Of a stretch of DNA of 7,723 nt, positions 1-6,295 are shown piece by piece. A program made the position numbers and the translations under genes. The first letter of the stretch is position 1; each line of letters starts with the position of its first letter. Origin of the DNA: Bifidobacteriaceae bacterium. GTDB taxonomy: Bacteria; Actinomycetota; Actinomycetes; Actinomycetales; WQXJ01. Under the pieces are notes generated by a model. It ran no database searches. It was not told the origin of the DNA and was given only the letters and a program-made list of their open reading frames with translations. The stretch covers positions 1 to 7,723 of the forward strand of contig JAISBQ010000045.1 in assembly GCA_031266115.1 (NCBI GenBank), given 5' to 3'.

Positions 1-47
1 TGAGGTCGTAGGGGAAGACGCCTCTCGTCGAGCTAAGGAGGCTGGCC

Positions 48-548
48 ATGACCAGTGTTGTCACGCGCGGCGTGCTCTTTGTGCATTCTGCACCGAGGGC
101 GATGGCTCCCCACGTGGAGTGGGTGGCCGGTGAAGTGCTGGATGTCCGTGTGTCCTGTGACTGGACCGGGCAGCCGGCCGCACCCGGGTGTTTGCGCACC
201 GAGTATTCCTGGCAGGCCGCGCAGGGCACCGGCGCGCGCTTGGCTTCCGCGCTGCGCGGGTGGGCACATCTGCGGTACGAGGTGATCGAGGAACCGTCAG
301 CCGGCGCCGACGGCGGGCGGTGGTCGCACACTCCGGAGCTGGGGATTTTCCACGCCGTGATCGATGTCCACGGCAACACTCTGGTTCCAGAGGACCGAAT
401 CCGGGCCGCGCTGGACTCCGGTGGCGACTTGGTTGCCACACGCCACGACCTGGACTTGGCCCTCGGGCAGGCATGGGATGACGAACTCGAGCCCTTCCGC
501 TACGCCGGCGCCGGCGCTCCCGTGAGGTGGCTCCATCAGGTTGGCTGA
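48..548 (+). CDS. DUF3145 family protein, function unknown
   Basis: This is a 166-residue soluble protein with no signal peptide or membrane segment. It matches the DUF3145 family from memory: the start VTRGVLFVHSAPRAM, the WHx-like W-rich core (GWAHLRYEVIEEP), the ELGIFHAVIDVHGN segment and the acidic DLALGQAWDDELEPFR tail are family hallmarks. DUF3145 is found almost only in actinobacteria and typically lies next to fabF at the end of the fabD-fabH-acpP-fabF cluster, as it does here, but convergent to it. No reaction is known, and a link to lipid synthesis is inferred from neighbourhood only. The ATG is fixed by an AAGGAGG ribosome site at 35-41, six bases upstream. GCCTC at 20-24 could pair with GAGGC at 38-42 and partly cover that site, but five base pairs is weak. 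The family call is firm, and the function is not known. Confidence 0.9.
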   Translation: MTSVVTRGVLFVHSAPRAMAPHVEWVAGEVLDVRVSCDWTGQPAAPGCLRTEYSWQAAQGTGARLASALRGWAHLRYEVIEEPSAGADGGRWSHTPELGIFHAVIDVHGNTLVPEDRIRAALDSGGDLVATRHDLDLALGQAWDDELEPFRYAGAGAPVRWLHQVG

Positions 549-687
549 GCGCCGCCGCCCCACTCGCCCCCGGGTCGCTGAGGACGGCGCCGAATATGCG
601 CCATCCACAAATGCTGGCTGCCGCGTCTTGCCCGTCTCTTCTCACTACCCAGGCCGTCGTAGAGGGCGCGACCTATGCGGCGGCGCG
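549..687. other. Convergent intergenic gap, no strong terminator
   Basis: These 139 bases separate the stop of the DUF3145 gene from the stop of fabF, so two transcripts end here. I see only weak hairpins: GGCGC/GCGCC at 586-590 and 598-602 with a 7-base loop, and GCGCG/CGCGC at 666-670 and 684-688, the latter touching the fabF stop codon. Neither is followed by a T tract on either strand. Termination may be Rho-dependent or use these short stems. Confidence 0.4.
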
Positions 688-1935
688 CTATGCGCTGGCG
701 AGGACGATGGCCATGTTGTGCCCGCCAAATCCGAAGGCATTGTTGAGCGCCGCAATACGCCCATCGGCGGGCAGCGCGGCCGGGGTGTCTCGCACCACCG
801 TCAGGGCGACCTCGGGGTCGAGTTCCTGGATATTCGTGGTGGGCGGCGCGACGCGCTCGGCGAGAGCGAGCGCCGTGAGGATTGTTTCCACTGCGCCGGC
901 CGCACCCAGAAGGTGCCCGGTCATCGACTTGGTGGCGCTCACCAAGGCCCGAGTGGCCTCAGCGCAGTCATCGGACAGCGCCGCGTGGATGGCGCGGGCC
1001 TCGATGGTGTCACCTGCCGGGGTGGCCGTGGCGTGGGCGTTGACATGGACGATGTCGCTCCCCGCCATCCCCGCATCGCCTAATGCCTCGCGCATGGCGG
1101 CGAGCTGGCCGCTCCCGCTGGGATCGGGTGGCGCGACACCGTAGGCGTCGGCCGTCGAACCGACACCGGCCACGCGCGCGTAGATGCGCACACCGCGTGC
1201 CTGTGCGCTATCGGCGGTCTCAAGGACGAGCATGCCCGCACCTTCGGCCATGACGAACCCGTCACGCGTGGCGCAGTAGGGCCGCGACGCGGTGCTGGGC
1301 GAGTCGTTGCGCAGCGACAGCGCCTGCATCTTGGCGAAGGACGCGAGCGGCATGGGGTGGACTGGCGCTTCGGCGCCTCCGGCGATGGCGGTATCGGCGC
1401 GGCCCTCGCGAATCATGCGGGTGGCGAGGACCACGGCCTCGGCACCGCTGGCACAGGCGGACACTGGGGCGTGAGCCCCCGCCTTGGCGCCGAACTCGAC
1501 TGAGATGGTGGCGGCGGCGGAATTGGGCATGAGCATCGGGATGGTCAAGGGCAACACGCGCCGTGCGCCGCGCTCCCGGACGGTGTCCCAGGCGTCGAGC
1601 ATGGTGCACACCCCGCCAATCCCTGAGCCGACCACCGCGGCAAGTCGCTCGGGCGGGACGTCGGGAGCGCCGGCATCGTCCCACGCCTGCCTGGCGGCGA
1701 TCATGGCGAACTGTGCACCGCGGTCCAGCTTGCGCAGCGTGGGCACGGGCAGCACGTCGGCGGGATCGACCTTGGCAAGAGCCGCGAAGGTGACGGGAAG
1801 CTCATACCGGGCGGCCCATTCGGGAGGAAGTGGGCGCATCCCGGACTCTCCGCGCAACGCAGCCCGCCAGGTCTCCTGCGCGGTCCCGCCGAGTGGAGTG
1901 GTGGCGCCGATGCCGGTGATCACCACCTCGCGCAT
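688..1935 (-). CDS. fabF: Beta-ketoacyl-ACP synthase II (FabF/KasA-type)
   Basis: The protein condenses malonyl-ACP with acyl-ACP to extend the fatty acid chain by two carbons in the cytosol. It has 415 residues, the normal length for a KAS II, with a complete thiolase fold. The catalytic triad is visible: Cys161 in VSACASGAEA, His301 in NAHATATPAGD and His341 in KSMTGHLLGAAGAVE, with conserved Lys336. The C-terminal glycine-rich loop NNAFGFGGHN (398-407) carries the gating Phe. The HATAT version of the usual HGTST motif is normal in actinobacteria as far as I recall. It starts at an ATG 17 bases after the acpP stop. Its ribosome site is poor (only a GCGGGG-like stretch), so it is likely translated by coupling to acpP. 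It is the last gene of the operon. KAS I versus II specificity cannot be read from sequence, and the FabF name rests on family and position. Confidence 0.95.
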   Translation of the reverse strand: MREVVITGIGATTPLGGTAQETWRAALRGESGMRPLPPEWAARYELPVTFAALAKVDPADVLPVPTLRKLDRGAQFAMIAARQAWDDAGAPDVPPERLAAVVGSGIGGVCTMLDAWDTVRERGARRVLPLTIPMLMPNSAAATISVEFGAKAGAHAPVSACASGAEAVVLATRMIREGRADTAIAGGAEAPVHPMPLASFAKMQALSLRNDSPSTASRPYCATRDGFVMAEGAGMLVLETADSAQARGVRIYARVAGVGSTADAYGVAPPDPSGSGQLAAMREALGDAGMAGSDIVHVNAHATATPAGDTIEARAIHAALSDDCAEATRALVSATKSMTGHLLGAAGAVETILTALALAERVAPPTTNIQELDPEVALTVVRDTPAALPADGRIAALNNAFGFGGHNMAIVLASA

Positions 1936-1952
1936 GGGTGGCCCCGCCGCGC

Positions 1953-2207
1953 TCAGTGGGGTGCCTCGGCGGCGACGATGTACTCGACGGCCTCGCCCAC
2001 GGTGGTGAGGTCCTTGACGGCCTCGTCGGGGATGCGGACCGAGAACTTGTCCTCGGCCAACGTCACAATGGTCATCATCGACAGGGAATCGACATCCAGA
2101 TCGTCCACAAAGCTCTTGCCTGGTGCCACCGATTCGGCCGGCAGTCCCGTCTCGTCCACGATGATCTCGGTCAACCCCGCCAAGACCTCGCTCTTGTCCA
2201 ATGCCAT
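1953..2207 (-). CDS. acpP: Acyl carrier protein of type II fatty acid synthase
   Basis: This is an 84-residue acidic four-helix protein that carries growing acyl chains on a phosphopantetheine arm between FabD, FabH, FabF and the reductive enzymes. The attachment site is Ser41 in the motif DDLDVDSLSM. Residues 15-40 and 48-80 fit helices I, III and IV of ACP. The frame stays open 46 codons further upstream, but that part is basic and unlike any ACP. The ATG giving MALDKSEVL is preceded by AAGGAG with a 7-base spacing, so I use that start. It lies 147 bases after the fabH stop and 17 bases before fabF. The Ser-containing motif and the operon context make the call secure. Confidence 0.96.
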   Translation of the reverse strand: MALDKSEVLAGLTEIIVDETGLPAESVAPGKSFVDDLDVDSLSMMTIVTLAEDKFSVRIPDEAVKDLTTVGEAVEYIVAAEAPH

Positions 2208-2214
2208 GGTCCTT

Positions 2215-2220
2215 CTCCTT
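2215..2220 (-). promoter_or_regulatory. Ribosome binding site deciding the acpP start
   Basis: AAGGAG on the minus strand sits 7 bases before the ATG at 2207. This is the best-placed ribosome site in the fab operon and excludes the longer upstream reading of the ACP frame. A strong site suits a protein needed in excess over the enzymes it serves. Confidence 0.8.
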
Positions 2221-2292
2221 GTCTTCAACCGTTCGCTATCTGAATGTCGCGTCTGCCCCGCCATCGGCGACCCGGCCCACAAAGGCAGCAGG

Positions 2293-2305
2293 CCGCCGAC
2301 GGCGG
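2293..2305. repeat. Perfect short palindrome in the fabH-acpP gap
   Basis: CCGCCG and CGGCGG flank one central base in the 147-bp gap before acpP. It could be an operator half-site pair or a small RNA hairpin, but in GC-rich DNA a 13-base palindrome is also expected by chance. I see no clear -10/-35 pair on the minus strand around it. Confidence 0.3.
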
Positions 2306-2354
2306 TGGTCCAAGCGTGCCCCGATTGATACCCGATGGGTCCCACCGCGACGCA

Positions 2355-3353
2355 TCACTGCTCGCCCCCAGGCAGCCGCGTCACTTGGGCGGCGTAGGCT
2401 AGCCCGGCGCCGAAGCCGACCGACAGGGCTAGAGCGCCGCCAGGTACGGTGCCCTCGCGGAGCAACCGCTCGGTGGCGAGTGGCACGGAGGCGGCCGAGG
2501 TGTTGCCAGTCTCGACGATGTCGCGCGCAACGACCACGTGGTCCGGGAGCTTGAGTGCCTTGACGAATTGGTCGACGATCCGCAGGTTCGCCTGGTGGGG
2601 GATGAACGCCCCGAGATCGGCGAGGTCGATGCCCGCGGCGGCGACCGCCTGACGTGCGAGCTTCGGGATCGCCGTGACCGCCCACCTGTACACGCTGGGG
2701 CCCTCCTGGGTGAGGGTGGGCGGAGCGGCGCCGGGCTCCCGCCAGCCACGGGTCTGGCCGACTAGTCCCGCCCGCGAGCCGTCCGTGCCCCACACCGTCG
2801 GCCCAATGCCCTGGGTAGCACCGACTCCGACGATGGCGGCTCCCGCCCCGTCCCCGAGGAGATAGGAAATGGTCCTGTCGGTCGGGTCGATGAAATCGGA
2901 GAGCTTCTCCGCGCCGACCACCAGGACGTGGCGGGCCGCGCCCGCGCGCACGAGGGCGTCGGCGTGGCCAATCCCATAGCAATAGCCCGCGCAGGCTGCG
3001 GAAATGTCCCAGGCGGCGGCCCCACGGGCGCCGATCCTCTCCGCCAGGATCGCCGCCGCGGAGGGCGTCTGAAAGAAGTGGGTGACCGTCGCAAGGATGA
3101 TGGCGTCGATGTCGGTGGCGGCGAGATTCGCCCTCGCCAGCACGCGGACGGAGGCATCGGCAGCGAGGTCGATGACGCTCTGATCTGCTCGCGCGCGCGC
3201 TCTGGTGATGATCCCCGTGCGTTGGCGAATCCACTCGTCGGACGAATCGATGGGGCCGATGAGGTCATCGTTCGGAACGAGACGTCCCCCCCGAACCCCG
3301 TCGATGGCGAGGATCTGTGCTCGCGCCGGTGTGGGCGGGGTTGATCCCCTCAT
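2355..3353 (-). CDS. fabH: Beta-ketoacyl-ACP synthase III (FabH)
   Basis: The protein initiates fatty acid synthesis by condensing a primer acyl-CoA with malonyl-ACP. It has 332 residues, the usual length. The catalytic residues are present: Cys121 in ISAACAGYCYG, His253 in FIPHQANLRI and Asn284 in ETGNTSAASVPL. Other family blocks are IDSSDEWIRQRTGI (35-48), GDGAGAAIVG (167-176) and the C-terminal GFGAGLAYA (313-321). The start ATG overlaps the fabD stop as ATGA, a translational coupling arrangement. The first 12 residues (MRGSTPPTPARA) are a non-conserved leader of the kind seen in Streptomyces FabH. Whether it prefers acetyl-CoA or branched primers cannot be decided from sequence. Confidence 0.96.
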   Translation of the reverse strand: MRGSTPPTPARAQILAIDGVRGGRLVPNDDLIGPIDSSDEWIRQRTGIITRARARADQSVIDLAADASVRVLARANLAATDIDAIILATVTHFFQTPSAAAILAERIGARGAAAWDISAACAGYCYGIGHADALVRAGAARHVLVVGAEKLSDFIDPTDRTISYLLGDGAGAAIVGVGATQGIGPTVWGTDGSRAGLVGQTRGWREPGAAPPTLTQEGPSVYRWAVTAIPKLARQAVAAAGIDLADLGAFIPHQANLRIVDQFVKALKLPDHVVVARDIVETGNTSAASVPLATERLLREGTVPGGALALSVGFGAGLAYAAQVTRLPGGEQ

Positions 3354-4366
3354 GCGGCCACCGCCTCGGCAAGCTGCGTCAGATCTCCGGGTCCGTTGAC
3401 CTTGACGCGCGCCATCCCCGGCATCTCCCGTCGGATAAGGCCTGTGAGCACTCCGGCGGGGGCGAGCTCGATGGCGACGCGCAGGCCGATGGACTTGATG
3501 GAATGCATGATCTGGTCCCAGCGGACTGGCCTGGTCACCTGGTCCACCATTCGAGTGACGATCCTGGTGAGGTCGCCGATGGGCTGACCATCGCGGCAGC
3601 TAAGGACGGGTATGGCAGCCCACGTTCGTGGCCGTGATCCGAGGGCTGCCACGGCACGGGACAGGCGCAACTGGGCGCCGTCCATGAACGGGGTGTGGAA
3701 GGCGCCGGCAACGTCGAGCCGACGGACGCGGGCCCCGGCGGGCGGGTCCGCTTCCAGTCTCGCGAGCGCGGTGACGAGGCCGGCCGCCACCACCTGGCCT
3801 GCCCCGTTGATGTTCGCCGGAACCAGGTCCGCGGCGTGGATCGCGGCGAGAACGACGTCCGGTTCTCCGCCGATGACGGCACTCATCCCCGTCGCCTCAG
3901 CGGCAGCGCAGGCAGCCATCGCCCGTCCGCGCTCGGCGACGAGTGCGACGGCCTCAGCGGGGGTGAAGACGCCGGCGATCGCGGCGGCGGTGAATTCGCC
4001 CACAGAATGGCCGGCCACGTCAAGGGTTGGGGAGGTGGACTGGCGCCCCTCGGTGCGCAGCGCGGGGACGGCATCGGCGGCGGCGTGATAGGCCACCAAC
4101 GAGGTGGCGACGATCAGCGGCTGGGCGATGGAGGTGTCGCGGATGGTGTCGGCACCGGACGTGGTGCCGTGAGCGGCAAGGTCGATGTCTGCGGCCTCGG
4201 ACCATTCGGCGATGAGGTCGGCGGCCGCCGGGTCCTCGAGCCACGGTGTCAGCATTCCCGGGGTCTGTGAACCCTGGCCGGGGCACAGGAGGGCGAACAC
4301 ACCGTCCACTGTGCCAAGGGGGCCCGCGCCGGTGGCCTGCCGCGCCCCACCAAGTCCGGTGAGCAA
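3350..4366 (-). CDS. fabD: Malonyl-CoA:ACP transacylase (FabD)
   Basis: The protein transfers malonate from CoA to ACP, supplying the extender unit to FabH and FabF. Numbering from the TTG start gives 338 residues. The conserved blocks are PGQGSQ (29-34), the nucleophile Ser121 in GHSVGE, Arg146 in AERGRAM, NINGAGQVV (185-193) and catalytic His224 in GAFHTPFM. The start is uncertain. Homologues begin right before the PGQGSQ block, which would point to GTG at 4300 or 4309. However, neither GTG has a ribosome site, while a full AGGAGG lies 12 bases before the TTG at 4366. The TTG start adds about 22 residues of unusual Gly/Ala-rich sequence. A 9-bp inverted repeat spans this start region. fabD is the first fab gene after fasR and overlaps fabH by 4 bases. 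The function is secure and the start is not. Confidence 0.94.
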   Translation of the reverse strand: MLTGLGGARQATGAGPLGTVDGVFALLCPGQGSQTPGMLTPWLEDPAAADLIAEWSEAADIDLAAHGTTSGADTIRDTSIAQPLIVATSLVAYHAAADAVPALRTEGRQSTSPTLDVAGHSVGEFTAAAIAGVFTPAEAVALVAERGRAMAACAAAEATGMSAVIGGEPDVVLAAIHAADLVPANINGAGQVVAAGLVTALARLEADPPAGARVRRLDVAGAFHTPFMDGAQLRLSRAVAALGSRPRTWAAIPVLSCRDGQPIGDLTRIVTRMVDQVTRPVRWDQIMHSIKSIGLRVAIELAPAGVLTGLIRREMPGMARVKVNGPGDLTQLAEAVAA

Positions 4367-4406
4367 CGTTGTAGAAACCCTCCTAAGTGCCCGCGTGGCT
4401 CACCGG
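4356..4406. repeat. 9-bp inverted repeat spanning the fabD start region
   Basis: CCGGTGAGC at 4356-4364 and GCTCACCGG at 4398-4406 are perfect inverted copies with 33 bases between. In the minus-strand transcript the loop contains the AGGAGG ribosome site, and the last base of the TTG codon is the first base of the 3' arm. It could be a widely spaced dyad bound by an activator such as FasR, or an mRNA stem covering the first fabD codons. The repeat is directly visible; either role is inference. Confidence 0.55.
4379..4384 (-). promoter_or_regulatory. AGGAGG ribosome binding site before fabD
   Basis: This consensus Shine-Dalgarno hexamer reads on the minus strand. Its only nearby start codon is TTG at 4366, 12 bases away, which is long compared with the usual 5-9. 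No ATG, GTG or TTG exists at the ideal distance. It is the main evidence for the longer FabD. Confidence 0.65.
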
Positions 4407-4426
4407 TCGGCGCGATGACGTGGGCC

Positions 4427-4436
4427 GGGGGGGGGG
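4427..4436. repeat. G10 homopolymer between fasR and fabD
   Basis: Ten consecutive G (C on the coding strand) lie immediately after the fasR stop codon and about 60 bases upstream of the fabD start. The tract is outside both genes. It could slip in length and alter spacing in the fabD upstream region, or be a sequencing-sensitive site. Confidence 0.8.
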
Positions 4437-5621
4437 TCACTCGCCGCCGGCACCGGCAAGGCGGCCGAGCGTCAAGGCCGTGTGCAGCACGTAGCTTTCG
4501 CGAGGATCAGCCGGGTCCCAGTCGCAGACGGCCGCGATCTTGTGCAACCGGTAGCGGACGGTGTTGGGATGTACGTACAACGCGCGCGCCGAGGCCTCCA
4601 ACGATCGGCCGGATTCGAGGTATGCCCACATGGTGTCCACAAGGTCGCCCCCGGCCTCGGCTAGGGGACCATAGACGCCTTCGATGAGGGTGATGCGGGC
4701 GGTGGGATCACCCTGGAGAACACGTTCGGGCAGTAGATCGTCGGCCAGGACGGGCCGCGGCGCGCCCGGCCATCCGCCGATGGCGTCGAGGCCGGCAGAG
4801 GCGGCCCGCACCGAGCGCGATGCCACATCCAGCCCGTCGACCGTGGGGCCGATCACCACTCGTGTCCCGAGCGAGTCGAGAAGACCGTCAACCCGCCCGC
4901 GGAGGTCACCCGGCCCTCCGAGGACCACGATCACGCGGTCCGAATGGACGCCGAGCAGGGTGTCCGGGGCCGCCCGACGCACCGCGCGCCGGAGCTGGTC
5001 CACGCCCGACTCACCCAGAGGGGGCTCTACCCGTGCCACGACGGCGAGGGTGGCTCCCGTCCCGCCCCAGCCGACCGCCGAGGCACGGGAGATCATCGAA
5101 CGCCCCTGCTCCCCCCGCATTAGCCCATCCACGAGAAGGGCTTCCAGGCGAGCGTCCCACGACCCACGCAACTCGGCCGCGCGCGCATAGACCTCCGCGG
5201 CGGAGAAGGCGAACTCGCGGGAGTAGCGCAGCAGCGCCTCGCGCAACTCGTCTGCCCGTCCGGGGGCGGACAGCGATTCGGTCTCCTCTTCCAACACATC
5301 CACACCGGTGCGGACCAGCTGGAGGGTGTGCTGGAGCGAAATCGCCTTGGTCAACTCGCGGGGCGCCACCGAGAAGATTTCGGCGGTGGACGGGGGTGCC
5401 GCGTCCGCCTTCTCGCACCAGGCGATGAACGCCGAGATGGAGGCCGCCGCAACCAGCGACACGAACGATCGATCCTGCGCCGAGAGGGTCCCGTACCACG
5501 GGTATTCGGCGTCCACGCGCTTGAGCAGGGTCGATACCATTCGGTCGCGGTGGGAACGCAGACGCCGCACGGTGGTCGGGGAGGGCACCGTGTGGGTTGC
5601 CGGGAAGACCGCCATGGACAT
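4437..5621 (-). CDS. fasR: FasR, PucR/CdaR-like activator of fatty acid synthesis
   Basis: This is a 394-residue cytosolic transcription factor. It closely resembles Streptomyces FasR, which binds the fabD promoter and activates the fabD-fabH-acpP-fabF genes. Shared blocks I recall include PWY near residue 42, SVAPRELTKAISL (about 84-96), GSWDARLEALLVDG and PRPVLADDLLPERVL. The C-terminal PucR-type helix-turn-helix is at about 327-388, with VHPNTVRYRLHKI at 350-362. The N-terminal two thirds form the sensor part; its ligand is unknown. The frame is open to an ATG at 5822, but that extension is low-complexity, unlike FasR, and runs through a palindromic element. I therefore choose the ATG at 5621; the ATG at 5615 is equally possible. 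No ribosome site precedes either. TATGCT at 5625-5630 (minus strand) could be a -10 box for a nearly leaderless message. The stop is 70 bases before fabD, so partial read-through into the operon is possible. Confidence 0.9.
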   Translation of the reverse strand: MSMAVFPATHTVPSPTTVRRLRSHRDRMVSTLLKRVDAEYPWYGTLSAQDRSFVSLVAAASISAFIAWCEKADAAPPSTAEIFSVAPRELTKAISLQHTLQLVRTGVDVLEEETESLSAPGRADELREALLRYSREFAFSAAEVYARAAELRGSWDARLEALLVDGLMRGEQGRSMISRASAVGWGGTGATLAVVARVEPPLGESGVDQLRRAVRRAAPDTLLGVHSDRVIVVLGGPGDLRGRVDGLLDSLGTRVVIGPTVDGLDVASRSVRAASAGLDAIGGWPGAPRPVLADDLLPERVLQGDPTARITLIEGVYGPLAEAGGDLVDTMWAYLESGRSLEASARALYVHPNTVRYRLHKIAAVCDWDPADPRESYVLHTALTLGRLAGAGGE

Positions 5622-5675
5622 CAGAGCATAATCGCGTGGTCGCGGCCCGCCGCCCGCCTGCGATCGGGAGGCCGT

Positions 5676-5739
5676 GGCGTGTCGCGCCCCAGATCCATCC
5701 CCACGCACCCGCGGGGATGGATCTGGGGCGCGGCGTGTC
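5676..5739. mobile_element. 48-bp palindromic mini-element with 8-bp flanking repeats
   Basis: The core is 5684-5731. Arms at 5684-5702 and 5713-5731 are perfect 19-base inverted copies (outer end GCGCCCCAGATC) around a 10-base centre. The sequence GGCGTGTC stands directly outside both arms, at 5676-5683 and 5732-5739. Inverted ends flush with a short direct repeat are the signature of a transposition event with target duplication. At 48 bp it has no coding capacity and would depend on a transposase elsewhere. I do not recognise the terminal sequence as a known insertion sequence family. The alternative is an operator or a hairpin for the divergent fasR/DUF3052 promoters; that would explain the palindrome but not the flanking repeats. 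Confidence 0.55.
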
Positions 5740-5761
5740 ATCTGCGGGTCTGCCAGTGCAC

Positions 5762-5767
5762 TAGCGT
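5762..5767 (+). promoter_or_regulatory. Possible -10 box for the DUF3052 gene
   Basis: TAGCGT fits TANNNT and is the same hexamer as the better-supported -10 at 6282-6287. No convincing -35 is present. At a 17-base spacing the -35 would fall at 5739-5744 (CATCTG), right at the edge of the palindromic element. A start of transcription near 5775 would give a leader of about 60 bases. Confidence 0.3.
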
Positions 5768-5784
5768 TGTTCCCAACAAATGAC

Positions 5785-5806
5785 TGCGCGGGAGTGCTCC
5801 TGCGCA
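5785..5806. repeat. Near-perfect dyad in the DUF3052 gene leader
   Basis: TGCGCGGGAG and CTCCTGCGCA are inverted copies with one mismatch (a G-U pair in RNA) and two bases between. It lies 28 bases before the DUF3052 start. It could be a leader hairpin, which would need to open its central pairs, or an operator. The role is unknown. Confidence 0.35.
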
Positions 5807-5833
5807 TTGCATGACCGCCCAAGTGAAAGGAAT

Positions 5834-6262
5834 ATGCCGGCCGTGGGTGCGACAGCCGCCGAATTCGCGGAACGCCTCGGCTTTGCCTCGGGCCAATGGG
5901 TCCAAGAGTTGGGCTATGGCGACGATGTCGATTTCGACCTCCGTGACGCCATTGAGGAACTGACCGCCACCGATCTGGTCGACGAGGACTGGGGAGATGT
6001 CGCCGATGCGACCATCGTCTGGTGGCGGGACGGTGACGGTGACCTCACCGACACTCTCATCAACGCGCTCGCCATCCTCGAGGAGGGCGGTGTGATCTGG
6101 GTCTTGACCCCGAAAGCCGGCCGTAGCGGCTATGTGATGCCTGGTGAGATCGCTCAGGCCGCGAACACCGCTGGCCTGCACGCCACAAGTTCGGTGAGTG
6201 TCGGCCCGGAGTGGGCCGGCACAAGGCTCGCTACCCGCGGTCGTTCGGGTAGGAACCGCTGA
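5834..6262 (+). CDS. DUF3052 family protein, function unknown
   Basis: This is a small acidic cytosolic protein of 142 residues. It matches DUF3052 from memory: RLGFASGQWVQELGYGDDVD (14-33), the DLVDEDWGDVADATIVWWRDGDGDLTD stretch and GGVIWVLTPKAGRSGYVMPGEIAQAA. The fold of the second half (hydrophobic strand, TPK turn, then AAGL-type helix) is typical of this family, but no activity is established. The start at 5834 is chosen because GAAAGGA (5825-5831) precedes it and the conserved region begins soon after. An ATG at 5780 in the same frame would add 18 poorly conserved residues. It is divergent from fasR. In many actinobacteria, as I recall, this family lies near aceE and the fas cluster, so this position is a remnant of that neighbourhood, with aceE absent here. 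Confidence 0.88.
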   Translation: MPAVGATAAEFAERLGFASGQWVQELGYGDDVDFDLRDAIEELTATDLVDEDWGDVADATIVWWRDGDGDLTDTLINALAILEEGGVIWVLTPKAGRSGYVMPGEIAQAANTAGLHATSSVSVGPEWAGTRLATRGRSGRNR

Positions 6263-6287
6263 CCTGCCGCGGCGGTGCGTGTAGCGT
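6259..6287 (+). promoter_or_regulatory. Putative promoter for the secreted Ig-like protein
   Basis: CTGACC at 6259-6264 (4 of 6 to TTGACA, overlapping the DUF3052 stop) and TAGCGT at 6282-6287 (TANNNT) are exactly 17 bases apart. The ATG at 6296 begins 8 bases after the -10, so the transcript would be leaderless. This agrees with the lack of a ribosome site, and leaderless genes are common in actinobacteria. Confidence 0.5.
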
Positions 6288-6295
6288 TCGGTGAC

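Noticed and set aside
541..1144. Plus-strand frames over fabF and the gap
   Set aside because: They are shadows of fabF, whose catalytic residues are all intact on the minus strand.
2208..2345. 46-residue N-terminal extension of the ACP
   Set aside because: It has no ACP similarity, and a well-spaced AAGGAG marks the internal ATG at 2207.
5622..5822. N-terminal extension of FasR to the ATG at 5822
   Set aside because: The added 67 residues are low-complexity and unlike FasR homologues, they translate the palindromic element, and they cover the whole divergent promoter region.
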